Positions 48,963 through 57,085 of a stretch of DNA of 64,000 nucleotides are shown here, one piece after another; the stretch's first letter is position 1; each line of letters begins with the position of its first letter. Location: NCBI GenBank assembly GCA_903871935.1, contig CAIQIQ010000053.1, positions 1-64,000 of the forward strand. Direction: 5' to 3'. The DNA comes from an uncultured Phycisphaerales bacterium. GTDB lineage: Bacteria; Planctomycetota; Phycisphaerae; Tepidisphaerales; Tepidisphaeraceae. A program made the position numbers and the translations under genes. Under the pieces are notes generated by a model, which ran no database searches, was not told where the DNA came from, and saw only the letters and a program-made list of their open reading frames with translations.

Positions 48963-51062
48963 TCAACTATTGGCGGGGTTATTGACCGGGCTTTCCCATC
49001 GCCGAACAATCAGCATCGATGTGGGCGATTCGCTGGCGATCCGTACGCCTCGGAAACCGAACATCCCGGTCTCCAGGCCCCACTCCTCTGCAACGCCGAT
49101 CACCAACAGGTCGAAGGCGGCCGCTTCGCGGATTACCACGTCGACAGGCGAGGGATCCTCTACAGTCGTGAAGATGACCGGCTCGGGCTGGGTCGAGTCC
49201 TGAACGATGCGGCTGCCGACATCGCTGCCGGTCAGCTTGCGCCCCTCGGCCCGGTTCGGATCCACAACGTGCAGGACGGTAAGCTGGGCACGGACGTTCC
49301 TGGCAATCCGGCCGGCCAGTTCAAGAGCAAGGTGATCGTGCCATGAGCCCATGTACGGCACGACGATGCGCCGCACACCATGGAATCCGCGATCAACGAA
49401 GACGCCAACGTGGCATCGCGCCTCGGAAAGCACCGTATGCACGGTGCCGCCAAGGATGCTTTGCGTGAGAAGCGGCCTGTGGAACCCCATGAGGATCATC
49501 CTCACCGCGCGGAGGTTGGCGATCTCGGCGATATCGGAACCAGGATCGCGGCTGATCTGCGAGAGTGATTCCATTGGCAGCCCGCGCCGCTGCACTTCAT
49601 CGCGCAATTGCTGCAGCGGCTCATAGGATTCGGCCGGGCGCTCCTCCATCTGACTGCGCAAGAGCGTATCATCGTGCGGCCGGCGGAGATAGACGCCGAT
49701 CACCCGGCTGCGCTCGCCCTGCGGGGCAAGCAGTTCGGCAAGTTCCGCCAGCGGCACCGCGCTGCGCGGCATGGCCAGGGGAATCAGCACGGAAAACCCG
49801 CCGGTCTTCATGTCGCGAGCTTTGGGCTGCGGCTGCGCCTGCCGATGGATAAGCTGAATCAGCGGAGCGGTCATCGCCGTGGTTACCAGCGCCATGATCA
49901 CCATCATGGCATAGACGCTGTCGCTGATGACCTTCATCTCGCGACCAACGTTGAGGATGACCAGTTCCATCAGGCCGCGGGTGTTCATCAGGATGCCAAT
50001 GCCGAACGATTCACGAAATGTGAACCCGCCTACCCGGGCGGCGATCGCCGCACCACCGATCTTGCCGGCGCACGCGACGCCAATCACCAGCAGCGTACAG
50101 AACCAGAAATCGCCGCCGCCGGCGAAGCGAATCGTGGTGTTCAGCCCCGCATAGGCGAAGAAGACCGGCAGGAGCAACAGCACGGTGAAGTCCTCGATCT
50201 TCTCGCCCAGAGAAGCGACAAACCGCGTGCCGCGGGGCATGATCGCGCCCATCATGAAAGCACCGAAGAGGGCATGGATGCCGATCATCTCGGTGGCAAC
50301 GGCCGAGATCAGGATCAGGAAGAAGACCCCCGCAACAACGCCGGGCGAAGGGCGACCGTGACGGTCATAGATGGTCTCAAGACGCCGGATAAAGGGACGG
50401 ACGACAAAGATCATGACCGCCACATACACGAGCGTACCTGTGGTTGTGATCAGGCCCTGGCGAAGGTTGTTGGAATGGGCATAGGCGACAACTGCCGCCA
50501 GAATGCACCATGCGACGACATCGTTAGCGGCCGCGGCGGCGATGCTTACGGCTCCTACGCGTGTCTTCTGCAATCCGGTTTCGGTGAGAATCCGGGCCAG
50601 CACGGGAAAAGCCGTGACCGCAGCGGCTGTCCCCATGAACAGAAACGCCGCGCGGGGATTCACCACGCCATCAAGGTACGTGGTGTTGTTCCACATCCAC
50701 GCGGCCAAGGCCAGACCCATCAGAAACGGCAACGCAATGCTGGCGATGCCGACTCCAACCGCAGCGCGGCCCTGGGAGAGCAGCATGCGTGGGTCCAGTT
50801 CCAGGCCGATCAGAAACAGGAAGAACACCACGCCCAGCTGGCTGAGGTTGCCCAGGTATTCCGTGCTGCCAGGCGGAAAGAGATGCGCGAACGCCCAGGG
50901 CCACTGCCAGCCGAGAATGGTCGGTCCCAGGACAATTCCGGCCGCCATCTCCCCGACCACCTGTGGCAACTCCATTTTGCGGAACAGCGACCCCATCGCG
51001 CGACTCAGACCCAGAATCGCGGCGATCTGCATCAGGAGGATGGCAAGCCGAGAAAGATCCAA
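48963..51062 (-). CDS. CPA2-type cation:proton antiporter with C-terminal USP-like domains
   Basis: 699 residues. The first ~400 are a 12-13 helix exchanger: V-V-G-E-M-A-A-G-I-V-L-G-P, F-L-F-L-I-G-L-E-L-D-P, A-A-A-N-D-V-V-A-W (the N-D pair of electroneutral CPA2 proteins), and M-N-T-R-G-L-M-E-L. The remaining ~290 residues look like two universal-stress-protein domains (R-S-R-V-I-G-V-Y-L, then R-I-V-V-P-Y-M-G-S-W-H-D-H and D-L-L-V-I-G-V-A-E-E-W-G-L), which usually bind ATP or other nucleotides and may regulate transport. Expected role: Na+ or K+ exchange for H+ at the inner membrane. Confidence 0.9.
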   Translation of the reverse strand: MDLSRLAILLMQIAAILGLSRAMGSLFRKMELPQVVGEMAAGIVLGPTILGWQWPWAFAHLFPPGSTEYLGNLSQLGVVFFLFLIGLELDPRMLLSQGRAAVGVGIASIALPFLMGLALAAWMWNNTTYLDGVVNPRAAFLFMGTAAAVTAFPVLARILTETGLQKTRVGAVSIAAAAANDVVAWCILAAVVAYAHSNNLRQGLITTTGTLVYVAVMIFVVRPFIRRLETIYDRHGRPSPGVVAGVFFLILISAVATEMIGIHALFGAFMMGAIMPRGTRFVASLGEKIEDFTVLLLLPVFFAYAGLNTTIRFAGGGDFWFCTLLVIGVACAGKIGGAAIAARVGGFTFRESFGIGILMNTRGLMELVILNVGREMKVISDSVYAMMVIMALVTTAMTAPLIQLIHRQAQPQPKARDMKTGGFSVLIPLAMPRSAVPLAELAELLAPQGERSRVIGVYLRRPHDDTLLRSQMEERPAESYEPLQQLRDEVQRRGLPMESLSQISRDPGSDIAEIANLRAVRMILMGFHRPLLTQSILGGTVHTVLSEARCHVGVFVDRGFHGVRRIVVPYMGSWHDHLALELAGRIARNVRAQLTVLHVVDPNRAEGRKLTGSDVGSRIVQDSTQPEPVIFTTVEDPSPVDVVIREAAAFDLLVIGVAEEWGLETGMFGFRGVRIASESPTSMLIVRRWESPVNNPANS

Positions 51063-51131
51063 TTAGCAGCGCACAATACCACTGCGGTCACGATTTGAAC
51101 AAGGGGCTGTACCGATGGTTCGCGGCCGCTC

Positions 51132-52700
51132 CTACGGCAACTCCGTCAAGACACCTTTGATGATGTCCAGATCGGCGTCCCACTGCCCGACATCATTGGT
51201 TCCACCTCGAGCATCAAGCACATTGGCGACACCGTTATCAGCGTAGAACGTATTAGTCCCCGAACCGCCAATGAGCATGTCGCCACCCGAGCCGGCGGTG
51301 AGGGTGTCATTGCCAGCGCCGCCAATGAGCGTGTCTTTGCCCTCGCCGCCGTCGATCGCAACGCCGAGCAGCACGCCGCTGTTGACTGAGATCTTGTCGT
51401 CGCCAGCGCCGCCGTTCAGAACGATGGAATTCACCTCGGCCGCGTTGAAGTGGTTGGTGATTTTGCCGAACTTCAGCGAGTAGATGCCCTTGGAGAGAGA
51501 AAGGCTGATCGAGTCATTGGCCGCGGTGCCCTGCGCTGTCAGGACGCCGCTGCTCAAGGTCACGCCAGAGGCCAGCACCTCGCCATGCAGCGACACATCG
51601 TAGGTGAATGCCGGCTTCTTCTGCGCACCGACGAATATGGCGAACTTGACATCCGAGGATTTGCCTGCAACCGGCGTGTAGATGATGGGAATATTGTACT
51701 TCTGCCCACTGATGTAGGAGATGTTGCCGGTCTTGAACTGTTTCGCCCCCGGACCGCTGAACCTGATTCCAGTAACGTTGGTTACCCCACTGGCGTAGAC
51801 GTCGACAACCAGATTCTGAGTCACATCCGGGCCGGTGGAGTAGAATGCCGTGCCATCGGCGACAGCCCAGTTCGCATGGTTGGCGATGGTATGGCCCTGG
51901 CCCGCGAACGAGATACCAGCGGACCACGTTTCCATACTCACGGAGCTAAGCACGCTCGTTTCGAAGATGAGATCGGAGTTGCCAGGGATTGAGGCGCCGC
52001 TTCCTTTCTTTCCGTAAGCCAGCGCTGCCGGGATGAACAGGACCCGGTCCTCGCCGACTTTGGCGCCTTGCAGACCACGATCCCAACCGGGAATGACCGC
52101 GCCAATGCCAAGGATCAGGTCGAACGCCGCATGACTGCCGCCAAATCCGGAAGAGCTGTCGAACACGGCACCCGTGCTCCGCAGCCAGCCCGAATAGTCC
52201 ACCGACAGGAGCGACTTGTTTGTGATTGGATCACCAGTGCCCGCAGTTACCACGCCATACCGCAGGCCACTGCCCACGGAAACGGTTTGGATGCCGCTTC
52301 CTGATACATCGAACGTGTAGTCGGTCAGGGAAGTGCTGTCGCTGTGGACGTCCACGGTCGCGGTGCGCGCCCCAGCGGCTGCCGGTGCAAATCTCAGGAC
52401 CATGGTGGCAGTCGCGTTGGCAGCGATAGCGCGCTTGGGGAACGACACGATGGAGAAATCGGCGGCGTTCGCGCCACTGATCGTTGGTTTGGACACGGTT
52501 AGGTTCGCGTCACCGGTGTTCTTGATCGTGTACGTCCGCGTCAGGAAGCCGCCAAGCTCTCCCCAGGCGAAGTCGGTGCCATCAGCCTGATTCGGCGTGC
52601 TATCGCCATTCGCGATCGTCGTGCCGTTGCCTGAAATAACTGGCACCGCGGCCAACAGCGTGCGGCTCTCAAGGATCTCGATCGATACATTACTTCTCAT
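51132..52700 (-). CDS. Exported FKBP-type domain protein with RTX calcium-binding repeats
   Basis: 522 residues from ATG 52700. L-E-S-R-T-L-L-A at residues 10-17 is a planctomycete export motif. Residues ~28-135 are an Ig-like choice-of-anchor D domain (N-T-G-D-A-N-L-T-V, F-A-P-A-A-A-G). Residues ~140-255 are an FKBP peptidyl-prolyl isomerase (V-D-Y-S-G-W-L ... G-A-V-F-D-S-S, V-I-P-G-W-D-R-G-L-Q-G-A, L-A-Y-G). A second beta domain follows, then G-G-A-G-D-D-K-I, G-G-E-G-K-D-T-L-I and G-G-A-G-N-D-T-L repeats near 430-495. The mix suggests a folding aid on the cell surface or outside. Secretion path unknown. Confidence 0.85.
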   Translation of the reverse strand: MRSNVSIEILESRTLLAAVPVISGNGTTIANGDSTPNQADGTDFAWGELGGFLTRTYTIKNTGDANLTVSKPTISGANAADFSIVSFPKRAIAANATATMVLRFAPAAAGARTATVDVHSDSTSLTDYTFDVSGSGIQTVSVGSGLRYGVVTAGTGDPITNKSLLSVDYSGWLRSTGAVFDSSSGFGGSHAAFDLILGIGAVIPGWDRGLQGAKVGEDRVLFIPAALAYGKKGSGASIPGNSDLIFETSVLSSVSMETWSAGISFAGQGHTIANHANWAVADGTAFYSTGPDVTQNLVVDVYASGVTNVTGIRFSGPGAKQFKTGNISYISGQKYNIPIIYTPVAGKSSDVKFAIFVGAQKKPAFTYDVSLHGEVLASGVTLSSGVLTAQGTAANDSISLSLSKGIYSLKFGKITNHFNAAEVNSIVLNGGAGDDKISVNSGVLLGVAIDGGEGKDTLIGGAGNDTLTAGSGGDMLIGGSGTNTFYADNGVANVLDARGGTNDVGQWDADLDIIKGVLTELP

Positions 52701-52907
52701 GCGACTCCCTAATGAAAGTGGGTGTCGCCTTTATACCTTGATCAGGATTGGCAATCGAGGGACGGTGGCCCTGAATCTCGTGCCGAGCCCCGAGGAAGCT
52801 AACACGCAGTTGCGCTACGGTGCCGCCTGACCGTCGACTCGTTGGCGCCGCAACGAGAGTGAGCGCAATCACAGATGGCGGCGGAATCGCGCCGTGGTTG
52901 CCCAGGT

Positions 52908-53714
52908 CTAAGGGGTCGCAGTGCCTGCCGAGGTGTGTCTGTAATCCATCGCCTCGTCCAGTTGCGTCAACATGAGTTGCCAGGATCGTTTGTCGGCGCT
53001 GGCGTTATAGCCGACGGTGCCCAGGGCCTTGTACGTGTCGGAATTGGGGTTGGTGTAGGAATGCATGGCATTGCGCAAGATCACCAGTTCCCATTTTGCA
53101 TTCGCTGCCTGCATCATGGCGATGAAGTCCTGCGTTTCCTGCGGGGAAACGAGCTTGTCGGCCGCGCCATTGAGGACCAGGATGCTGGCCTTGATCTGCC
53201 CCATCTCGGGCACGCGCTTGACCAGACTGGCATGGAAAGCAACGACGGTCTTGAGGTCGGCGCCGACGAAGGCGAGATTCAGCGCGATCCCGCCACCCAT
53301 GCAGTATCCGATGGCGGCGATGCGCGAAGGATCAGCCTTGCCGCTGGTCCGCAGTGTAGTAACGGCAGCGACGGCACGGTCGATGATCACCTTCGGCTGT
53401 GCGTACAGGATCTCGGCGATCGCGAAAGCTTCCTTCGGTTCCTCGATCGTCTTGCCGCCACCATACATGTCGGCAACAAATGCGACATATCCGGACTCAG
53501 CAAGCATGCGTCCCCGACTCTTCGCGTAATCGTTCGCCCCCCAAATCTCCGGGAATACGACAACGCCCGGCCTGCTCGCAGCGGCCGCATCGTCGTACAC
53601 AAGCGTGCCTTGCATGGTGACGCCGCCTGCTTCATAAGGAATGGTGTCCGACCGGATCGCGGCAAACACATTCACAGCGCAGACAAGCATGATAGTGGCA
53701 ATCGTCCATCTCAT
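52908..53714 (-). CDS. Secreted dienelactone hydrolase-family protein
   Basis: 268 residues from ATG 53714 (AGAGGA eight bases upstream). Signal peptide to residue ~19 (M-L-V-C-A-V-N-V-F-A-A). The nucleophile motif G-Y-C-M-G-G has Cys as in dienelactone hydrolase, the acid is probably in L-N-G-A-A-D-K-L-V, and the His in R-N-A-M-H-S-Y. Opening P-G-V-V-V-F-P-E-I-W-G-A-N gives the oxyanion region. DLH is normally cytosolic, so the signal peptide is notable; many planctomycete genomes have such exported copies. Probably hydrolyses lactones or esters in the periplasm. Confidence 0.87.
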   Translation of the reverse strand: MRWTIATIMLVCAVNVFAAIRSDTIPYEAGGVTMQGTLVYDDAAAASRPGVVVFPEIWGANDYAKSRGRMLAESGYVAFVADMYGGGKTIEEPKEAFAIAEILYAQPKVIIDRAVAAVTTLRTSGKADPSRIAAIGYCMGGGIALNLAFVGADLKTVVAFHASLVKRVPEMGQIKASILVLNGAADKLVSPQETQDFIAMMQAANAKWELVILRNAMHSYTNPNSDTYKALGTVGYNASADKRSWQLMLTQLDEAMDYRHTSAGTATP

Positions 53715-53794
53715 CGGGCGTTCCTCTCCGCAGATGGTAGGCACTGACCCGACCGATCCGCCGCCTCCTGCTCCAGGGGCGTGTTGCCTGCAAG

Positions 53795-54565
53795 CTACCT
53801 CAGCCGAACGGGCACGCCATTGTCGCTGAGGTACTGTTTGACTTGCTGAATGGTGTATTGCCCAAAGTGGAAGATGCTGGCCGCTAGCGCGGCATCGGCT
53901 TTGCCCTCGCGAAGCACATCGAGCATATGCTTGGGCGAACCCGCGCCGCCTGAGGCGACCACGGGGATGGTTACGGCATCGCTGACGGCCGCCGTCATCT
54001 CCAGGTCATAGCCTTCCTTGGTACCGTCGGCGTTCATCACGTTCAGGACGATCTCGCCAGCGCCCAGCGACTGCGCCTGACGCACCCAGTCCATCACCTT
54101 TACGCCGGTGTTCACCCGCCCACCGTTTATGAAGACGTCCCAGTGTTCAATACCGTCGCGCTGAACCCGGCTGGCATCGAGGCCCAGCACCGTAGCGCAG
54201 CATCCGAACTTCCGCGCCACTTCCGCCAGGAGTTGCGGCCGTTTGACGGCCGCCGAGTTCAGACTGACCTTCTCCGCCCCCGCCTGGATGATCGCGGTTG
54301 CATCCTCAAGCGTGCGAATGCCGCCGCCGACTGTCAGCGGCATAAAGATGTGCTCCATCACCCGATGAAGCAGATCAACCATAATCGCCCGCCCCTCATG
54401 GCTGGCGGTAATATCATAAAAAACCAGCTCATCAGCACCATCGGTCTGGTAGCGCTTGGCCTGCTCCACAGGATCGCCGGCATCGACATGATCAAAGAAC
54501 TTCACGCCTTTGACGACTCGTCCGCGATCCACATCAAGGCACGGGATAATCCGCTTGGTCAACAT
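53795..54565 (-). CDS. hisF: Imidazole glycerol phosphate synthase, cyclase subunit
   Basis: 256 residues from ATG 54565, normal for HisF (~253). Catalytic acids are in C-L-D-V-D (Asp 11) and V-L-G-L-D-A-S (the second Asp, ~130). Phosphate loops V-G-G-G-I-R-T and V-V-A-S-G-G-A-G-S are intact. It closes the imidazole ring, forming IGP and AICAR from PRFAR and ammonia made by HisH. No hisH or other his gene is adjacent. The gene lies 83 bases downstream of tRNA-His on the same strand with a hairpin between, which hints at linked expression. Confidence 0.97.
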   Translation of the reverse strand: MLTKRIIPCLDVDRGRVVKGVKFFDHVDAGDPVEQAKRYQTDGADELVFYDITASHEGRAIMVDLLHRVMEHIFMPLTVGGGIRTLEDATAIIQAGAEKVSLNSAAVKRPQLLAEVARKFGCCATVLGLDASRVQRDGIEHWDVFINGGRVNTGVKVMDWVRQAQSLGAGEIVLNVMNADGTKEGYDLEMTAAVSDAVTIPVVASGGAGSPKHMLDVLREGKADAALAASIFHFGQYTIQQVKQYLSDNGVPVRLR

Positions 54566-54601
54566 ATGTTCGACACCACAAGCTTCACCCACAGAACAGA
54601 A

Positions 54602-54628
54602 CAGGGACCCGGCAAAACGCCAGATCCC
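54602..54628 (-). terminator. Hairpin between tRNA-His and hisF
   Basis: On the minus strand AGGGATCTGGC-GTTTT-GCCGGGTCCCT, eleven pairs counting three G-U. It lies 20 bases after the tRNA end and 37 before the hisF start. No T-run follows, so it may end, process or attenuate the transcript. Confidence 0.5.
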
Positions 54629-54648
54629 TTTATTCTATCAGCACTTAA

Positions 54649-54722
54649 GGGTGGCCGACGGGATTTGAACCCGCGACTCCCAGGACCACAACCTGGTGTT
54701 CTGCCAACTGAACTACGGCCAC
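54649..54722 (-). tRNA. tRNA-His (anticodon GUG)
   Basis: 74 bases including the extra 5' G(-1) that identifies histidine tRNAs, opposite C73. Acceptor stem GTGGCCG/CGGCCAC, D-arm with AGTTCAGTTGGCAGAAC, anticodon loop TTGTGGT (anticodon GTG) on a CCAGG/CCTGG stem, T-arm CGGGTTCAAATCCCG. CCA is not encoded; CTT follows the discriminator. It is the only tRNA in the window. Confidence 0.97.
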
Positions 54723-54809
54723 CGTATTGCAGCACCCGATTCTTACCCGCCCAGCGGTGCCTGTCAATAGAACAGCCCATGACAAGAACAGCCCATGACC
54801 ACCGCGTGA

Positions 54810-55583
54810 CTACGCTTTGAAGCCGTCGATGATCTGCTCGATCGCCGCGTGGGCGGCTGTCAACCCAAAGATGCCGGTCAGGGTCGGAAGACTACCCAGC
54901 GCCCGCCGCGTCCGGCCACGGGAAAGAGTCTGCTCACTCGCCGAAGCCGGTTCATCGTCGGCTTCGCCGCCGCTCTGGACGATCTTCTCGGTTGAATAGA
55001 CACAGGTGAACTCCACCCCCGCACCACGCTTGCGCAGTGCTTTGCGGATCTTGGCGGCCAGCGGACAGGTATGCACCTCCTGCAACGGACCGATGCGCAC
55101 TTGTGTGGGATCTGTCCGCAGTGCCGCCCCCATCGATGAGATCAAGGCAATGCCACGACGCTGCACGGCGTCGAGGAAGATGACTTTCGGAGTAAGCGAG
55201 TCGATCGCGTCGATCACCACGTCGAGTTTCCCGTCAAGCACCTGGCCCATCGTGTCATCATGAACAAAGAGCTCCAGCGCCTCGACTTCGCACCTCGGGT
55301 TGATGTCCAGAATGCGCTGGCGGGCGATCTGGCATTTCTTCTGCCCGACCGTGGAGTCGGTCGCGTAGAGTTGCCGGTTGATATTGCTCAAGCGCACCTC
55401 GTCGAAATCCACGATGCGAAGATGCCCCACTCCCGCACGTGCCAGGGCCTCCGTCGCATAGCTTCCCACCGCACCCAATCCCACCACGCAGACGTGAGCA
55501 TCCATCAGCCGGGCGAGTTTCTCCCGGCCGAGAATTCGCTCGATCCGTGCAAATCGTCCGTCGTGCAATTCACCTACGTGCAT
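54810..55583 (-). CDS. tcdA: tRNA threonylcarbamoyladenosine dehydratase (ThiF/MoeB-like)
   Basis: 257 residues from ATG 55583 with GGAGG six bases upstream. It has the E1-like fold: G-L-G-A-V-G-S-Y-A-T-E-A-L nucleotide loop, I-V-D-F-D-E-V-R-L-S-N-I-N-R-Q, and D-A-I-D-S-L-T-P-K in place of the D-N-F-x-x-R loop of MoeB, which marks the TcdA/CsdL branch. Length matches (E. coli 268). It makes cyclic t6A at position 37 of ANN-decoding tRNAs with ATP. It begins next to the stop of the TatD-like gene (ATGGAGGCTTGAG), so the two form an operon. Confidence 0.88.
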   Translation of the reverse strand: MHVGELHDGRFARIERILGREKLARLMDAHVCVVGLGAVGSYATEALARAGVGHLRIVDFDEVRLSNINRQLYATDSTVGQKKCQIARQRILDINPRCEVEALELFVHDDTMGQVLDGKLDVVIDAIDSLTPKVIFLDAVQRRGIALISSMGAALRTDPTQVRIGPLQEVHTCPLAAKIRKALRKRGAGVEFTCVYSTEKIVQSGGEADDEPASASEQTLSRGRTRRALGSLPTLTGIFGLTAAHAAIEQIIDGFKA

Positions 55584-55584
55584 C

Positions 55585-56388
55585 TCAAGCCTCCATGCTT
55601 TGCCCGAGAAACGCCTTGGCATTGCTCGCCACCTGATCGCGCAGCTCCTGCACCGTACATCCGATCAGGCCAGCCACACCTTCATAAACTGAAGGCAGAT
55701 TGGCCGGATGATTTTGCACTTCGCCCCGATCGTCAACCATGTGATACTTGCGGTGTTCCTCGGGCGCTATCAGCGCTGGGGCATCGGTCTCGATCAGCAG
55801 CCGATCTCGTGGCACCGCCTTACAGGCATCGCGCAGCTTCTGCCGCTTGGGCTCGAAGATGCTGCCGGCGAACGAGAAGTATGCTCCCATTTCCCGCAGA
55901 GGCCTGATCATCTCGGCCGACCCGCCAAAGGAATGGATCAGCATCGCCCGCGGCAACTTCTCCCCCTGCAGGATCTCCAGTAGCCAACCCCACGCGCGCA
56001 GGCAGTGCACCATGGCCGGCCGATCCAGCTCGCGCGCGATCTGAAGCTGGCGCCGAAACATCCGCTCCTGCAATGCCTCATCGCGCGGCTCGATCCAGCG
56101 ATCGATCCCGATCTCGCCAACCGCCGCCAGGGGATAGCGCCCGAGGAAATCGTGCAGTTGCGCCTCCCATGTCTCTCCAGCTTGTCCAACGTACCACGGG
56201 TGCACGCCAAAGCACGGCAGCACCTCGGGATAAGATTGCGCCAGGCCGGCCACGGCCAGCCAGTCCTCCGGCCTGGTGCCATTGCATGCCAGCAGCCCCA
56301 CACCCTCCTCGCGACATGCCCGCATTACCTCGTCGATGCGGTTCAGCAGCACTTTTTCCTGCAGATGCACATGGATGTCGATCAGCAT
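55585..56388 (-). CDS. TatD-family metal-dependent hydrolase
   Basis: 267 residues. Metal ligands are visible in order: D-I-H-V-H, G-E-I-G-I-D, M-V-H-C-L-R, I-H-S-F-G-G, and E-T-D-A-P. G-V-H-P-W is also a TatD mark. These proteins are 3'-5' exonucleases or DNA-repair and apoptosis-like nucleases, or of unknown in-vivo role. The last codons contain the ribosome-binding site of tcdA, so both are made from one message. Confidence 0.92.
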   Translation of the reverse strand: MLIDIHVHLQEKVLLNRIDEVMRACREEGVGLLACNGTRPEDWLAVAGLAQSYPEVLPCFGVHPWYVGQAGETWEAQLHDFLGRYPLAAVGEIGIDRWIEPRDEALQERMFRRQLQIARELDRPAMVHCLRAWGWLLEILQGEKLPRAMLIHSFGGSAEMIRPLREMGAYFSFAGSIFEPKRQKLRDACKAVPRDRLLIETDAPALIAPEEHRKYHMVDDRGEVQNHPANLPSVYEGVAGLIGCTVQELRDQVASNAKAFLGQSMEA

Positions 56389-56725
56389 GAGCGCAGATTA
56401 TACCGGATGCGCGTGTGACCCAAGGCACTCTCGTGCCGGTCCCTTCTGGCGGTCCGCGCAGCATTCCCGCCGCGTTGGCAGATAATCAGATATGTGCGGT
56501 GTATATCTCAAGGTGAAAGAACTGCAGCGCAACTCCTGCAATGACAGGCGCATAGCACAAATGTGATTTTTCCGTGCCTTTGGGCATTGCTTTCGGTAAT
56601 ATACGGTTGAGTCCGGTGGGTAGAACAAGTACGTCGTGCGTTTGATAGCATCCGGCAGTTGTAGGGCGCGGACAACACTCAAGTCGACGGGCCGGCGCAC
56701 GGCGCAAGGTACGGCATTCAACGCG

Positions 56726-56739
56726 TGGAACCGTGGTTC
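56726..56739. promoter_or_regulatory. Short palindrome before the HNH-like gene
   Basis: GGAACC-GT-GGTTCC, two six-base arms 38 bases before ATG 56778. It could be an operator. The remainder of 56389-56725 is more A/T-rich than neighbouring DNA, and I see no gene there. Confidence 0.3.
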
Positions 56740-56777
56740 CAACTGCGAGAAGCAGCGTTGCTGCAGAAGGGCGAGGT

Positions 56778-57068
56778 ATGCAGGTCACAAACATCAATGG
56801 CACGTCCGGCAATGCGTGCAAGTGCGGCGATTGGCTGAGCCACTGGAAGAAACACAGCGGGCAACCGCTTCCCCAGTTCTGCTCGGAAACGAGATGCGCA
56901 GGCAACGAACTCGTCGGGGCCCATGTCCAGAAAGATGGGCCGGGCGACAAGAGCTGGTACATTATCCCGTTGTGCAAGCGGTGCAATGAAGCCAAAGGCG
57001 CAACATTAACCGTTGGCGACCACGTGAAACTGGTTCCCGCCAGCGGCCGCAGCACATGCGGCGCATAG
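56778..57068 (+). CDS. Small Cys/His-rich HNH-like protein
   Basis: 96 residues from ATG 56778. The sequence M-Q-V-T-N-I-N-G-T-S then C-K-C-G-D-W-L-S-H-W-K-K-H-S-G, F-C-S-E-T-R-C, L-V-G-A-H-V-Q and Y-I-I-P-L-C-K-R-C-N matches a family I recall from many bacteria. Paired C-x-C and C-x-x-C plus the A-H-V and C-x-x-C-N segments look like a zinc-bound HNH/treble-clef finger: V-G-A-H-V-Q holds the catalytic-type His, and C-N the last ligand pair. Nuclease activity is not shown. It is the only plus-strand gene among minus-strand neighbours and its surroundings are more A/T-rich, so transfer is possible. Confidence 0.75.
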   Translation: MQVTNINGTSGNACKCGDWLSHWKKHSGQPLPQFCSETRCAGNELVGAHVQKDGPGDKSWYIIPLCKRCNEAKGATLTVGDHVKLVPASGRSTCGA

Positions 57069-57085
57069 CGGTCGTTTGCGCAGCG

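Noticed and set aside
49608-51098. Long plus-strand open frame (496 codons)
   Set aside because: Antisense to the CPA2 antiporter; sequence is His/Arg/Gln-rich shadow translation with no domain.
44404-52700. Type VI secretion gene cluster
   Set aside because: Only the Hcp fold is present; neighbours are a HAD phosphatase, an antiporter and an FKBP/RTX protein.
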